From contig JAFGLV010000141.1 of NCBI GenBank assembly GCA_016927855.1, positions 1 through 55,797 of the forward strand: 55,797 bases of DNA, written 5' to 3'. Shown one piece after another: positions 34,947 to 42,777 of this stretch (position 1 is its first letter; each line of letters starts with the position of its first letter). A program made the translations under genes and the position numbers. The DNA is from Sedimentisphaerales bacterium (GTDB taxonomy: Bacteria > Planctomycetota > Phycisphaerae > Sedimentisphaerales > Anaerobacaceae). Under the pieces are notes generated by a model that made no database searches, had not been told where the DNA came from, and saw nothing but the letters and a program-made list of their open reading frames with translations.

Positions 34947-35969
34947 ATGGTGAGCCTCAGACTTCATTTGGCGTTCTTGACCTTTGTTGCTCCTGCCTTT
35001 TACCCGGGCAACGTGGAAGGCACCGACTGGCGCTGGATCACCTTCGAGGGCAAGTCGGGACCGGGGCAGGGCAAGCACATCGTCTTTGTCACCGGCGACG
35101 AGGAGTACCGCTCGGAGGAATCCATGCCGATGCTCGCCAGGATACTCGCGGTCCATCATGGCTTTCGGTGCACGGTGCTGTTCGCGATCGACGAGCAGGC
35201 CGGCCAGATCGATCCGCAGGTCGTGGATAACATCCCCGGCCTGGAAGCCTTGGACGACGCGGATATGATGGTGCTGTTCCTACGGTTCCGCGAGTTGCCC
35301 GATGAGCAGATGAAACACATCATCGACTACACGAATTCCGGCCGGCCCATCATGGGATTCCGTACCTCTACCCACGCGTTCGCATACCGCAAACACAAAG
35401 ACAGCCCGTACGCGAAATACAGTTTCCAGGACGAGACGTTCCCAGGAGGCTACGGCAGGCAGGTCCTCGGCGAGACCTGGATCAACCATTACGGCCAGCA
35501 TCAGAAAGAAAGCACACGCGGCCTGATTGCCGAAGGAATGGAGAATCATCCCATCGTCCGAGGCGCAGGGGAGATCTGGGGGCCGTCGGATGTGTACGGT
35601 ATCACGACTCTGGCCGGAGACGCCACGCCCATCATCGTGGGCAGCGTCCTGGTCGGCATGGACCCGAACGATCCGCCAAAGCCCGAGAAGAAACCACTGC
35701 CGGTTGCGTGGACCAAGACCTATACCGGCGACGCGGGCAAGACCTCTCGTGTCTTTGCGACCACGATGGGCCATGCGGGCGATTTCCACGATGCGGATTT
35801 CCGCCGGCTAGCGGCAAATGCCTGCTACTGGTGCCTTGGCATGGAGGACGCAATTTCCCCCCACAGCAGCGTGGACATTGTCGGTGCCTACGAGCCCAAC
35901 CCTATCGGTTTCGGCGGACACAAGAAAGGCATGAAGCCGTTAGATCATCGGATAGCCACGCGACCCTGA
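34947..35969 (+). CDS. Exported ThuA-like protein
   Basis: This 340-residue protein has a signal peptide (about 1-24) and a ThuA-like fold, which belongs to the class I glutamine-amidotransferase superfamily: 'KHIVFVTGDEEYRSEESMP', 'DADMMVLFLRFRELPDEQM', 'GRPIMGFRTSTHAFAY', 'RVFATTMGHAGDF' and 'LAANACYWCLGME'. ThuA is known from trehalose utilisation in rhizobia, where it works with the Gfo/Idh oxidoreductase ThuB on 3-keto sugars. It follows the importer by 35 bases and faces a cluster of three Gfo/Idh genes 13 bases away, which fits a shared role in sugar oxidation. Catalytic activity is not established for this protein. Confidence 0.87.
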   Translation: MVSLRLHLAFLTFVAPAFYPGNVEGTDWRWITFEGKSGPGQGKHIVFVTGDEEYRSEESMPMLARILAVHHGFRCTVLFAIDEQAGQIDPQVVDNIPGLEALDDADMMVLFLRFRELPDEQMKHIIDYTNSGRPIMGFRTSTHAFAYRKHKDSPYAKYSFQDETFPGGYGRQVLGETWINHYGQHQKESTRGLIAEGMENHPIVRGAGEIWGPSDVYGITTLAGDATPIIVGSVLVGMDPNDPPKPEKKPLPVAWTKTYTGDAGKTSRVFATTMGHAGDFHDADFRRLAANACYWCLGMEDAISPHSSVDIVGAYEPNPIGFGGHKKGMKPLDHRIATRP

Positions 35970-35982
35970 GCCTGGCGGCGGG

Positions 35983-36975
35983 TCAGTTCGTCATGTTCGG
36001 GTCCACGGCGCACGCGACGCGGAAGCCGATGAAGTCCATCTGAGGCAGCCACCATTTGCTCTTGGGGATCTGCGGATCGTTCATCCGCCACCAGGTTTCC
36101 TCGTAGGCCCGCGCGGCGCAACGCACCTCCGCGGCCGGGCTGTCGTAGAAACCACCGCGGGCGACATGTACTTTGCCGTCGGCCGGACCGGTTGGGTTGA
36201 CGGCTGGGTTCTTCTGTGCTGATGCCGCATACCCGTTTGGATCGTAGAAATCGTGAACCCACTCCCACACGTTGCCCAGCATGTCGTACAGACCCCACGC
36301 ATTGGGCTTCTTCGAGGCTACTTCGCGTGGTCCGAAGTCAACGTTTCCCACAAACCAGGCGTATTCGTCCAGCTTGTTCGGATCGTCGCCGTAGCCGAAC
36401 ACAGACGTCGTTCCCGCGCGTGCGGCATGTTCCCATTCAGCCTCCGTGGGGAGGCGATATTCCTTGCCGGTCTTCTGCGAAAGCCACGCGCAATAGGTCA
36501 CGGCGTTGTGCCAGCTCATCCCCATGGCCGGGTGCTTGTTGTCATAGCCCATCGTCAGGTCGCCATAGACCGGTGTGGGACCGGTGATGGCATTCACAGC
36601 AGTTGTTCCGGTCGCTTCCGCGTTCTTCCTGGCCTCCTGCACACCGGCAAACTCCTTCTGGGCGGTTCCCGTCTCCTCGTAGTAGGCCAGAAACAGACCG
36701 AGCGTTGTCTCCGTTGTGCAGAGATAGAAGGGACTCACGTCCACCCGATGTTGCGGCCCCTCATCCTCGGCCCGGCCGGGCTCATTCTCGCAACTGCCCA
36801 TCAGGAAGTTGCCCCCTGGGATGAGCACCATGTCGAACGAGAGCTTCTGGCCACCTTTGGTCATGATCGTCTCGGTATATCGCTTGGGGAGCCTGCCCTG
36901 GGGGACCGCCGCAATGGCGCTAAGGGTTACCGAGAGCACAAGCACGGGCATCGAGACGCCGTTATTTCTGACCAC
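35983..36975 (-). CDS. SUMF1-fold protein lacking the formylglycine-forming cysteines
   Basis: The 330-residue product has a signal peptide and a formylglycine-generating-enzyme (SUMF1) fold: 'IPGGNFLMGS', 'PVYGDLTMGYDNKHPAMGMSWHNAVTYCAWL', 'YRLPTEAEWEHAARAG', 'NAWGLYDMLGNVWEWVHDFY' and 'FIGFRVA'. The active-site region reads 'ARGGFYDSPAAEVRCAARAY', so the two catalytic cysteines of true FGE are missing; only the Cys of 'RCAAR' remains. There is no sulfatase gene in the window. A non-catalytic carbohydrate or protein-binding role is likelier. I favour the GTG at 36975 with GGAG eight bases upstream, giving a short signal peptide; an ATG at 37020, ten bases after the previous stop, is possible. 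Confidence 0.85.
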   Translation of the reverse strand: MVRNNGVSMPVLVLSVTLSAIAAVPQGRLPKRYTETIMTKGGQKLSFDMVLIPGGNFLMGSCENEPGRAEDEGPQHRVDVSPFYLCTTETTLGLFLAYYEETGTAQKEFAGVQEARKNAEATGTTAVNAITGPTPVYGDLTMGYDNKHPAMGMSWHNAVTYCAWLSQKTGKEYRLPTEAEWEHAARAGTTSVFGYGDDPNKLDEYAWFVGNVDFGPREVASKKPNAWGLYDMLGNVWEWVHDFYDPNGYAASAQKNPAVNPTGPADGKVHVARGGFYDSPAAEVRCAARAYEETWWRMNDPQIPKSKWWLPQMDFIGFRVACAVDPNMTN

Positions 36976-37029
36976 TACTCCGTCTCCGTGAAAAGCCTTG
37001 AAGAGGTGCGACCAGGCCATTCGTATGGC

Positions 37030-38349
37030 CTATATCATCTTCGTGAATCCTGGTCTGGGGACGGGATAGCTGCCGGTGGCGTCGGGCTTGCTTGGCGGTT
37101 CCATGTCGTCACGGCAGTCTTCGGGCCGGGGTGGGTAGTGGAAGTCCGATTGGGAAATCTGCTCCCTGGTGACCTCCTTGCCGGTGTAGCAGGAGATCTG
37201 GCCCATGATGGCGATCAGGGTGCTCGGCACCATGTAGTCGCCATTGTTGACGGGCTTGCCCGACCGAATCGCGGCAAAGAGAACGTCGTGCTCGCGCTGG
37301 TAGGGATCGCATCGGTCGCTCCAGCGCCAGTTGGTTTCGCCCCAGATGCGACAGCCCATGATGTCCGCTTTGCCCTTGCTGCCCAGCACGATGCTGGAAT
37401 AGTCGTTATGGCAGCCGTCCGTGGTCCGGCAGAAGGCGTAGATGGGCACGCCGTTGTCGAACTCGTAGACGACCGAATGGTGGTCGAACACGTCGCCATA
37501 GATCGGGTCCGTCATCGAGGACCGCCCGCCCAGTCCGTGACACTTGACCGGCACCTTGTTGCCCATCACCCAACTGGCGCGGTCCAGGTTGTGCACAAGC
37601 GATTGGATCACGTCGTCGCCTGAAAGCCAGCGGAAGTGATACTGAGTGCTGCACTGCCATTGCAGTTCCGTCAAGCCCTCCCGGCGGGGGATGATCCCGT
37701 ACGGGCCGCGCAGGAAGTCCTCCTCTATGGCGATCACGTCTCCGATGGCACCGTCATGAATCCGCTGGACGGTCTCGGCATAACCCGTGTGGTAGCGACT
37801 GTGCAGGCCCGAGACGAGGCAAAGTCCCTTCTGCTTGGCCAGGTCGGCGGCCTTCTGCATGAGCTTGACGCCGGCCGGGTCGATGCCATGAGGCTTCTCC
37901 ACGAATACATGCTTGCCCGCCTCGATGGCCGTCATGGCGTGCAGGGGATGGAACTTCGCGGCGTTGGCGATCAACACCACGTCCGACGAAGCGATCACGT
38001 GCTTGTAGCCCTCGAAGCCGGTGAAGCAATGGTCCTCGTCGACAGCCACCTGCTCGCCTCTCTGTTCCTTCAGGACCGCGCGTTTCTCATGGATGCGCTC
38101 GAGGAAGATGTCGCACATCGCGACCAGCCGCGCGCCGCTGTCGGCCGTCAACGCCTGGGCTGCCGCTCCGGCGCAGCGACCGCCGCAACCGATCATGCCA
38201 ACACGAATGATGTCGCTACCACCTGCGTATGCACGGCGAGTCAGGCCCAGCGTGCTCGTAAGCGCCGCTGATGCCGTCAGCGTCGAGGCCTTCAAGAAGG
38301 CACGTCGGGTAATACCTGTGCCCGTGCCGAATTCGTTTGAGTTTGCCAT
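37030..38349 (-). CDS. Tat-exported Gfo/Idh/MocA oxidoreductase (third in cluster)
   Basis: The 439-residue product opens with a twin-arginine signal (T-R-R-A-F-L-K, residues 12-18). The NAD(P)-binding motif is 'GMIGCGGRCAG', the catalytic Lys lies in 'VFVEKPHGIDP', and 'DVIQSLVHNLDRASW' gives the His/Asp site. The C-terminus ends 'YPVPRPGF'. Exported members of this family, such as glucose-fructose oxidoreductase of Zymomonas, fold with tightly bound cofactor before export. The start at 38349 has AAAGGAGG upstream. It lies 31 bases after the previous gene in the same operon. The substrate is unknown; sugars or glycosides are typical. Confidence 0.9.
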   Translation of the reverse strand: MANSNEFGTGTGITRRAFLKASTLTASAALTSTLGLTRRAYAGGSDIIRVGMIGCGGRCAGAAAQALTADSGARLVAMCDIFLERIHEKRAVLKEQRGEQVAVDEDHCFTGFEGYKHVIASSDVVLIANAAKFHPLHAMTAIEAGKHVFVEKPHGIDPAGVKLMQKAADLAKQKGLCLVSGLHSRYHTGYAETVQRIHDGAIGDVIAIEEDFLRGPYGIIPRREGLTELQWQCSTQYHFRWLSGDDVIQSLVHNLDRASWVMGNKVPVKCHGLGGRSSMTDPIYGDVFDHHSVVYEFDNGVPIYAFCRTTDGCHNDYSSIVLGSKGKADIMGCRIWGETNWRWSDRCDPYQREHDVLFAAIRSGKPVNNGDYMVPSTLIAIMGQISCYTGKEVTREQISQSDFHYPPRPEDCRDDMEPPSKPDATGSYPVPRPGFTKMI

Positions 38350-38380
38350 ACGACCTCCTTTCTGACTCGCCGAGCCTTCG

Positions 38381-39766
38381 TCATATCTCCGACCATGGGC
38401 CCGGGATCGGAACCGGGTAGCGACCTTGTGCGTCGGCCTGCACCGGGGCGGGACTGCTGTAAGTGAGAGCCGCCACATCGGGACAGAACGTGAACTCGGA
38501 GGCTGTAGCTTCGTCCCAGGTGACGATCTTGCCACAGTGGATGGCGGCGCGTCCCATGATCGAGGCGAAGTTCGCCAATGCCGCCCGCCGGGCCTCGTTG
38601 TGCGGACGGTCTCGACGAATGGCGTCGAGCAGGACGTCCCACTCGACCTGGTAAGGGCTGATCCTTTCGTTCTCCGGCCTCCAGGCAACGTTGTTCCTCG
38701 TCGTCCGTTGGTCTTTGTAGATCTGCACGGTCGGCGCGTGGATGTTGCCCGAGAACTGAGCGGCGCACTTCGTTCCGTGGACGAACGTGGCGAATTCGTT
38801 GCGGCAGTTCTGCTGACTGCGGCTATTGACCATTGCTTTGGTGCCATCGGCGAATGTGTATTCGATCGCGTAGGTGTGCAGGTTCTGGCTGCAATCGTCG
38901 CTGTTCGGCTCGCGTCCGCCCAAGCCCTCGGCTGTGACCGGCCAGGCGTCCTTGATCCAGCAGCACTCGTCCACTTGATGGATCATCATTTCGATGAACC
39001 AGGCCGACGAAACCCACAGGAAGAAGTAGGGTCGTCGAATCTGCCAGAGCAATTCGCTCTCGGCGCCCTTGAAGGGACCCAGGCGCGCGCCGGGATCCAT
39101 GCGATAGGCGCGGATCAACTGAACCTGGCCCATCGCGCCGTCACGAATTCTCTGGATCAAGGCCTGTCGTGCAGACGAATGGCGACACATCAATCCGCAG
39201 GCAATTTTCAGGTTCTTCCTCTCGGCGGCTTCGCCGAGTCCCAGGATGCGACGCGTGCCGGCCGGGTCCGGAGCGAACGATTTCTCCATGAACACGTTCA
39301 CTCCTCTCTCGACCGCATATCCGACGTGGGTGGGGCGAAAGGCCGAGTGAGTGGCCTGAATCATGACGTCGCCGGGGCGCAGGCAATCGACGGCTTTGCG
39401 GTAGGCGTCGAAGCCGAGGAAGCGCCGGTCCGGCGGCACATCGACCTGCGCGCCGAACTGCTCCTTGAGCGCGTTGTAGGACTGGTTCTGCTTGTCCTCG
39501 AACACGTCCGCCATCGCGACGAGCTTGATCGGTCCGTTCTTCGAGGAAAGGGCATTGCCCACCGCGCCGCTGCCGCGCCCGCCGCAGCCGACCAGGGCCA
39601 GCCGGATGGTGTTGTCCTCTCCCGCATAGAGTCGAGATAACGCGGCGCTACCGAGCACCGAACCCGCAGCCACACGCGTGCCCTGAGCCAGGAATTGACG
39701 TCGCGTAGTCTCGCCCGATTCCGGGCCGTGCGACCTCGATGCGTGACTTTCGGATGTGCCTGTCAT
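38381..39766 (-). CDS. Tat-exported Gfo/Idh/MocA oxidoreductase (second in cluster)
   Basis: The 461-residue product has a twin-arginine signal (TRRQFLAQ, about 21-28), nucleotide-binding 'LVGCGGRGSGAV', the catalytic-Lys motif as 'VFMEKSFAPDP' with Ser after Lys162 in place of the usual Pro, and 'EMMIHQVDECCW'. The substrate-domain ends with 'YPVPIPGPW'. It is closely similar in layout to the first cluster gene ('YIHQIDECSW', 'YPLPQPG'), which suggests tandem duplication. The start has GGAGG seven bases upstream. It should catalyse NAD(P)-dependent oxidation of a sugar outside the cytoplasm. Confidence 0.9.
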   Translation of the reverse strand: MTGTSESHASRSHGPESGETTRRQFLAQGTRVAAGSVLGSAALSRLYAGEDNTIRLALVGCGGRGSGAVGNALSSKNGPIKLVAMADVFEDKQNQSYNALKEQFGAQVDVPPDRRFLGFDAYRKAVDCLRPGDVMIQATHSAFRPTHVGYAVERGVNVFMEKSFAPDPAGTRRILGLGEAAERKNLKIACGLMCRHSSARQALIQRIRDGAMGQVQLIRAYRMDPGARLGPFKGAESELLWQIRRPYFFLWVSSAWFIEMMIHQVDECCWIKDAWPVTAEGLGGREPNSDDCSQNLHTYAIEYTFADGTKAMVNSRSQQNCRNEFATFVHGTKCAAQFSGNIHAPTVQIYKDQRTTRNNVAWRPENERISPYQVEWDVLLDAIRRDRPHNEARRAALANFASIMGRAAIHCGKIVTWDEATASEFTFCPDVAALTYSSPAPVQADAQGRYPVPIPGPWSEI

Positions 39767-39798
39767 GATCGTTCCTCCAGGTGTCCCGAGGAGTCCTC

Positions 39799-41175
39799 TT
39801 ATGCAAACTCCTGGTACTCACGGTCCTTGAGTATGCCTGGTTGCGGGAGGGGGTACTTGCCTTCGGAATCCGACAGGAGTGGCGCCGCCGATTCCATGGT
39901 CAGCTTGTCCACACCCGGCGCCATCTCGTGGGGGCAGTTAAGCATCTGGTCGTACGTAACGACGTTGCCGGTATGAGCGGCCATGCGGCCCATCGAGGTC
40001 ACGAGGCTGGCGATCGCGCCCCGCTGGACCTCGTTGTAGGGCTTGTCGTTGCGAATGGCGTCAATCAAGTCCTCCCATTCGAGTACGTACGGGCTGGGCT
40101 CAGGCTGTGGGAATCTCCAGATAAGGTTCTGGCGATCCATCTTCTGATCGCTGTAGGTCCGAACCCGGCCCGGCGTGTGGCCGGAGTTCGAGATGACCGC
40201 GATGCCCTTCGTGCCGTGCGCGTAGCTGCTGAACGAGCTCTCGCAGCCATCCATGTTCCGGCCGTCGTAGAACAGCTTCGTGCCGTCAGGATAGGTGTAT
40301 TCCACGGAGTAATTGTCGAAGTTCTGGTCGACGGAGTCACCCCGGAAGTGGCGGCCTCCGATCGCACGAGCCTCGACCGGCCAGGCGTTCTTCATCCAGG
40401 AGCACTCGTCGATCTGATGAATGTAGTAGTCGCTAAAGCACCCGCCGCTGGCCCAGAGAAAGCTGTGGAAGCTCCTGATCTGATGGAGCAGCTCGCTGAG
40501 TCTGTCTGGCTTAGGACCGACGGCGGCTGAGCGTCCGGCCATGCGGTAGGCACGCAGCGCGATGATCTCACCGATTTCGCCGGAGGCGATCCGCTCGTGC
40601 AGTTGCTGGCGGCCTTTGCAGTGGCGAATCATCAGGCCCACGCCAGCCTTGAGGTTCTTGTTGACGGACGCCTGGGCCAGTTCGAGCATCTTCCTTGTCG
40701 TCGGCCCATCTACCGTGACGGGTTTCTCCATGAAGACGTTGATGCCTTTTTCGATGGCGTAGGCGAAATGGACCCAGCGGAAGGCCGGCGGGGTGCCCAG
40801 GATCACGACGTCGCCGCGGTCGAGGCAGTCCATGGCCTTGCGATAGCCGTCAAAGCCGATGAACTGGCGTTCCACAGGCACGTCGACCTGCTCGCCGCGC
40901 ATCCGGCGCAGGTTGTTGTAGCTGTCGCGCAGGCGTCTCGCGAAGACGTCGGCCATCGCGACGAGCTTAAGGGGACCGTTGTTGCCGGAGAACGCGTCGA
41001 CCACCGCGCCGGCGCCTCGACCGCCGCAGCCGACGAGAGCCAGCTTGATCGTGTTGTTCTCCGCGGCGTACATGCGAGGCACGATGCCGGCTGCCAGAAC
41101 TGAGGCGGCAGCGACCCGGCCGGTGTGCTTAAGGAAGTCGCGACGAGATGTGGGTGTCTGGCTGATTTCGCTCAT
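39799..41175 (-). CDS. Tat-exported Gfo/Idh/MocA oxidoreductase (first in cluster)
   Basis: The 458-residue product has a twin-arginine signal (SRRDFLKHTG, about 10-19), nucleotide-binding 'LVGCGGRGAGAV', a catalytic-Lys motif 'VFMEKPVTVDG' and 'YYIHQIDECSW'. It is the promoter-proximal gene of the minus-strand cluster; the other two oxidoreductases and the SUMF1-fold protein follow with gaps of about 30 bases or less. Three similar enzymes in one operon point to oxidation of several related glycosides or several positions of one glycan. The divergent 246-bp gap to the NRAMP-like gene should hold both promoters; I saw no clear boxes in it. Confidence 0.9.
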   Translation of the reverse strand: MSEISQTPTSRRDFLKHTGRVAAASVLAAGIVPRMYAAENNTIKLALVGCGGRGAGAVVDAFSGNNGPLKLVAMADVFARRLRDSYNNLRRMRGEQVDVPVERQFIGFDGYRKAMDCLDRGDVVILGTPPAFRWVHFAYAIEKGINVFMEKPVTVDGPTTRKMLELAQASVNKNLKAGVGLMIRHCKGRQQLHERIASGEIGEIIALRAYRMAGRSAAVGPKPDRLSELLHQIRSFHSFLWASGGCFSDYYIHQIDECSWMKNAWPVEARAIGGRHFRGDSVDQNFDNYSVEYTYPDGTKLFYDGRNMDGCESSFSSYAHGTKGIAVISNSGHTPGRVRTYSDQKMDRQNLIWRFPQPEPSPYVLEWEDLIDAIRNDKPYNEVQRGAIASLVTSMGRMAAHTGNVVTYDQMLNCPHEMAPGVDKLTMESAAPLLSDSEGKYPLPQPGILKDREYQEFA

Positions 41176-41421
41176 GGAGGGTCTTCTCCTATTGATTGGT
41201 GTTCATTCAAAACGCAGCAAGTGATCGGGAGGATGCAAGTTGTCCTCCTTCCTGATGTCCTTCGAGCTCATTGTCTCCTATTATCGCCATCCCACCGGCC
41301 AACGCAAGCGTATTCGGCTGAGCGAGAGACGCCCGATGGGTTCCGGAGAACGCCGCTTGAATGATCCCGGGCCGGTCGATACGATAGGCCGAGAATTCGT
41401 GACGCGTCTGAGAGAGGCCTT

Positions 41422-42750
41422 ATGTCAGAGTTGGATCGCGATGCGGCGCCGAGGCCGGCCTGGTGGCGGTCGGTTGGACCGGGCTTGATTACGGCTTGTG
41501 TCGTTTTCGGTCCCGGCAGTCTGCTCATCAGCTCCAACGTGGGCGCCACCCATGGTTACCTGCTGCTCTGGCTGCTGGTCCTCACCGGGTTCCTGATGGG
41601 AACCTACGTGACGACCGCCGCACGGATCGGTGTTGTGGGTGGCGCTACGCCGTGCACGCTCATTGCGTCGCGCCTGGGACGCCCGGCGGCTGCGATCGTC
41701 GGCGTCAACCTGTGCCTCATCTGCACCGCTTTCCAGTTCTCCAACAACCTGGCAGTGGCAGCGGCCTTTGACACGCTCGGCGTGGCCCATCTCTTTGGCG
41801 ATCCGCGGCTCATGAGCGAGCAGACGCGAAGCCTCGTCAACACCGGCGTGCTGCTCGCCTTCAATGCGGCCATCATTACCTTCGTCTTTTCGCTGCGCCA
41901 GATGTACCGCGTTCTCGAACGCGTCATGAAGGTCATGGTCGTCGTAATCCTCGTTTGCTTCGTTGTGAATCTGTTCGTGGTGCGGCCCAACCTGTTTCAG
42001 GTTCTTGCAGGGATGGTTCCCCGCTGGCCCGAGAGTGTGCCTCTTCGCCCACCGTCGCGCAGCGCGGCCAGCATCGCCGACCCGATGGTGCTGGTCGCAT
42101 CCTTGCTCGGGACGACCTTCTCCGTGGCGGGAGCGTTCTACCAGGGTAATCTCGTCCACGAGAAGAGCTGGACTATCAGGGAATATCGTCAAGGGATCGG
42201 GGATTCTATCGCCGGGGTGGTTGTTCTGACTGGCGTCAGCGCTATGATTATGATTACCAGCGCGACCGTGCTGTTCGGCAAGCCCGCTGACGACATCGGT
42301 GTCCTGGCTCTGCAACTTCGTCCGCTCCTGGGCCCGGCCGCCCACACGCTGTTCTGTGTCGGCCTGCTGGCGGTCGCGATGAATCCCTTTGTCATCAACG
42401 CGATGATCGGAGGCAGCATTTTGGCCGACGGACTCGGCAAGCCCGCCCGGCTGAGCGATCCGTGGTCGCGCCGGCTTACCGTCATGGTCCTGCTCGTCGG
42501 CATGGCGGTCGCGATGATCGTGCTACACACACCGGTCAAGAAGGTCGACGCGATCATCTTCGGACAGGCTTTAACCGTGATCGGCAATCCCCTGATGGCC
42601 GCTTCGATTCTCTACCTGGCGAATCGGCGCGACGTCATGCACGACAAGCGCAACCGGCTCCTGTTGAACGTCCTGGGCGGTCTTGGCTTCGTCGTCGTAT
42701 TGCTCATGGCTCTTCGCGTTCTGTATATCCTGATTCTCAAGTTCGCCTGA
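41422..42750 (+). CDS. Divergent NRAMP-family transporter lacking the metal-binding motif
   Basis: This 442-residue membrane protein has about 11 helices. The overall pattern (VGPGLITACVVFGPGSLLIS, then MNPFVINAMIGGSILADGLG) is that of the NRAMP family. However, the first-helix metal motif DPGN reads G30-P-G-S33, and the MPHN motif of helix six reads Y240-Q-G-N243 (AFYQGNLVHEKSW). Both main manganese ligands (Asp and Met) are therefore missing. It may move something other than Mn/Fe, such as Mg, which NRAMP-related proteins can carry, or an organic solute linked to the nearby sugar genes. The esterase starts 27 bases later. Confidence 0.83.
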   Translation: MSELDRDAAPRPAWWRSVGPGLITACVVFGPGSLLISSNVGATHGYLLLWLLVLTGFLMGTYVTTAARIGVVGGATPCTLIASRLGRPAAAIVGVNLCLICTAFQFSNNLAVAAAFDTLGVAHLFGDPRLMSEQTRSLVNTGVLLAFNAAIITFVFSLRQMYRVLERVMKVMVVVILVCFVVNLFVVRPNLFQVLAGMVPRWPESVPLRPPSRSAASIADPMVLVASLLGTTFSVAGAFYQGNLVHEKSWTIREYRQGIGDSIAGVVVLTGVSAMIMITSATVLFGKPADDIGVLALQLRPLLGPAAHTLFCVGLLAVAMNPFVINAMIGGSILADGLGKPARLSDPWSRRLTVMVLLVGMAVAMIVLHTPVKKVDAIIFGQALTVIGNPLMAASILYLANRRDVMHDKRNRLLLNVLGGLGFVVVLLMALRVLYILILKFA

Positions 42751-42777
42751 TCGGCATGCAGGCTTGGAGGATCGAAA

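Noticed and set aside
35983..36975. Active sulfatase-maturing enzyme
   Set aside because: The catalytic cysteine pair is missing and no sulfatase gene is in the window.
38350..38847. In-frame N-terminal extension of the third oxidoreductase
   Set aside because: It overlaps the end of the preceding oxidoreductase gene and is Arg/Ser/Thr-rich noise; the Tat signal at 38349 with AAAGGAGG marks the true start.
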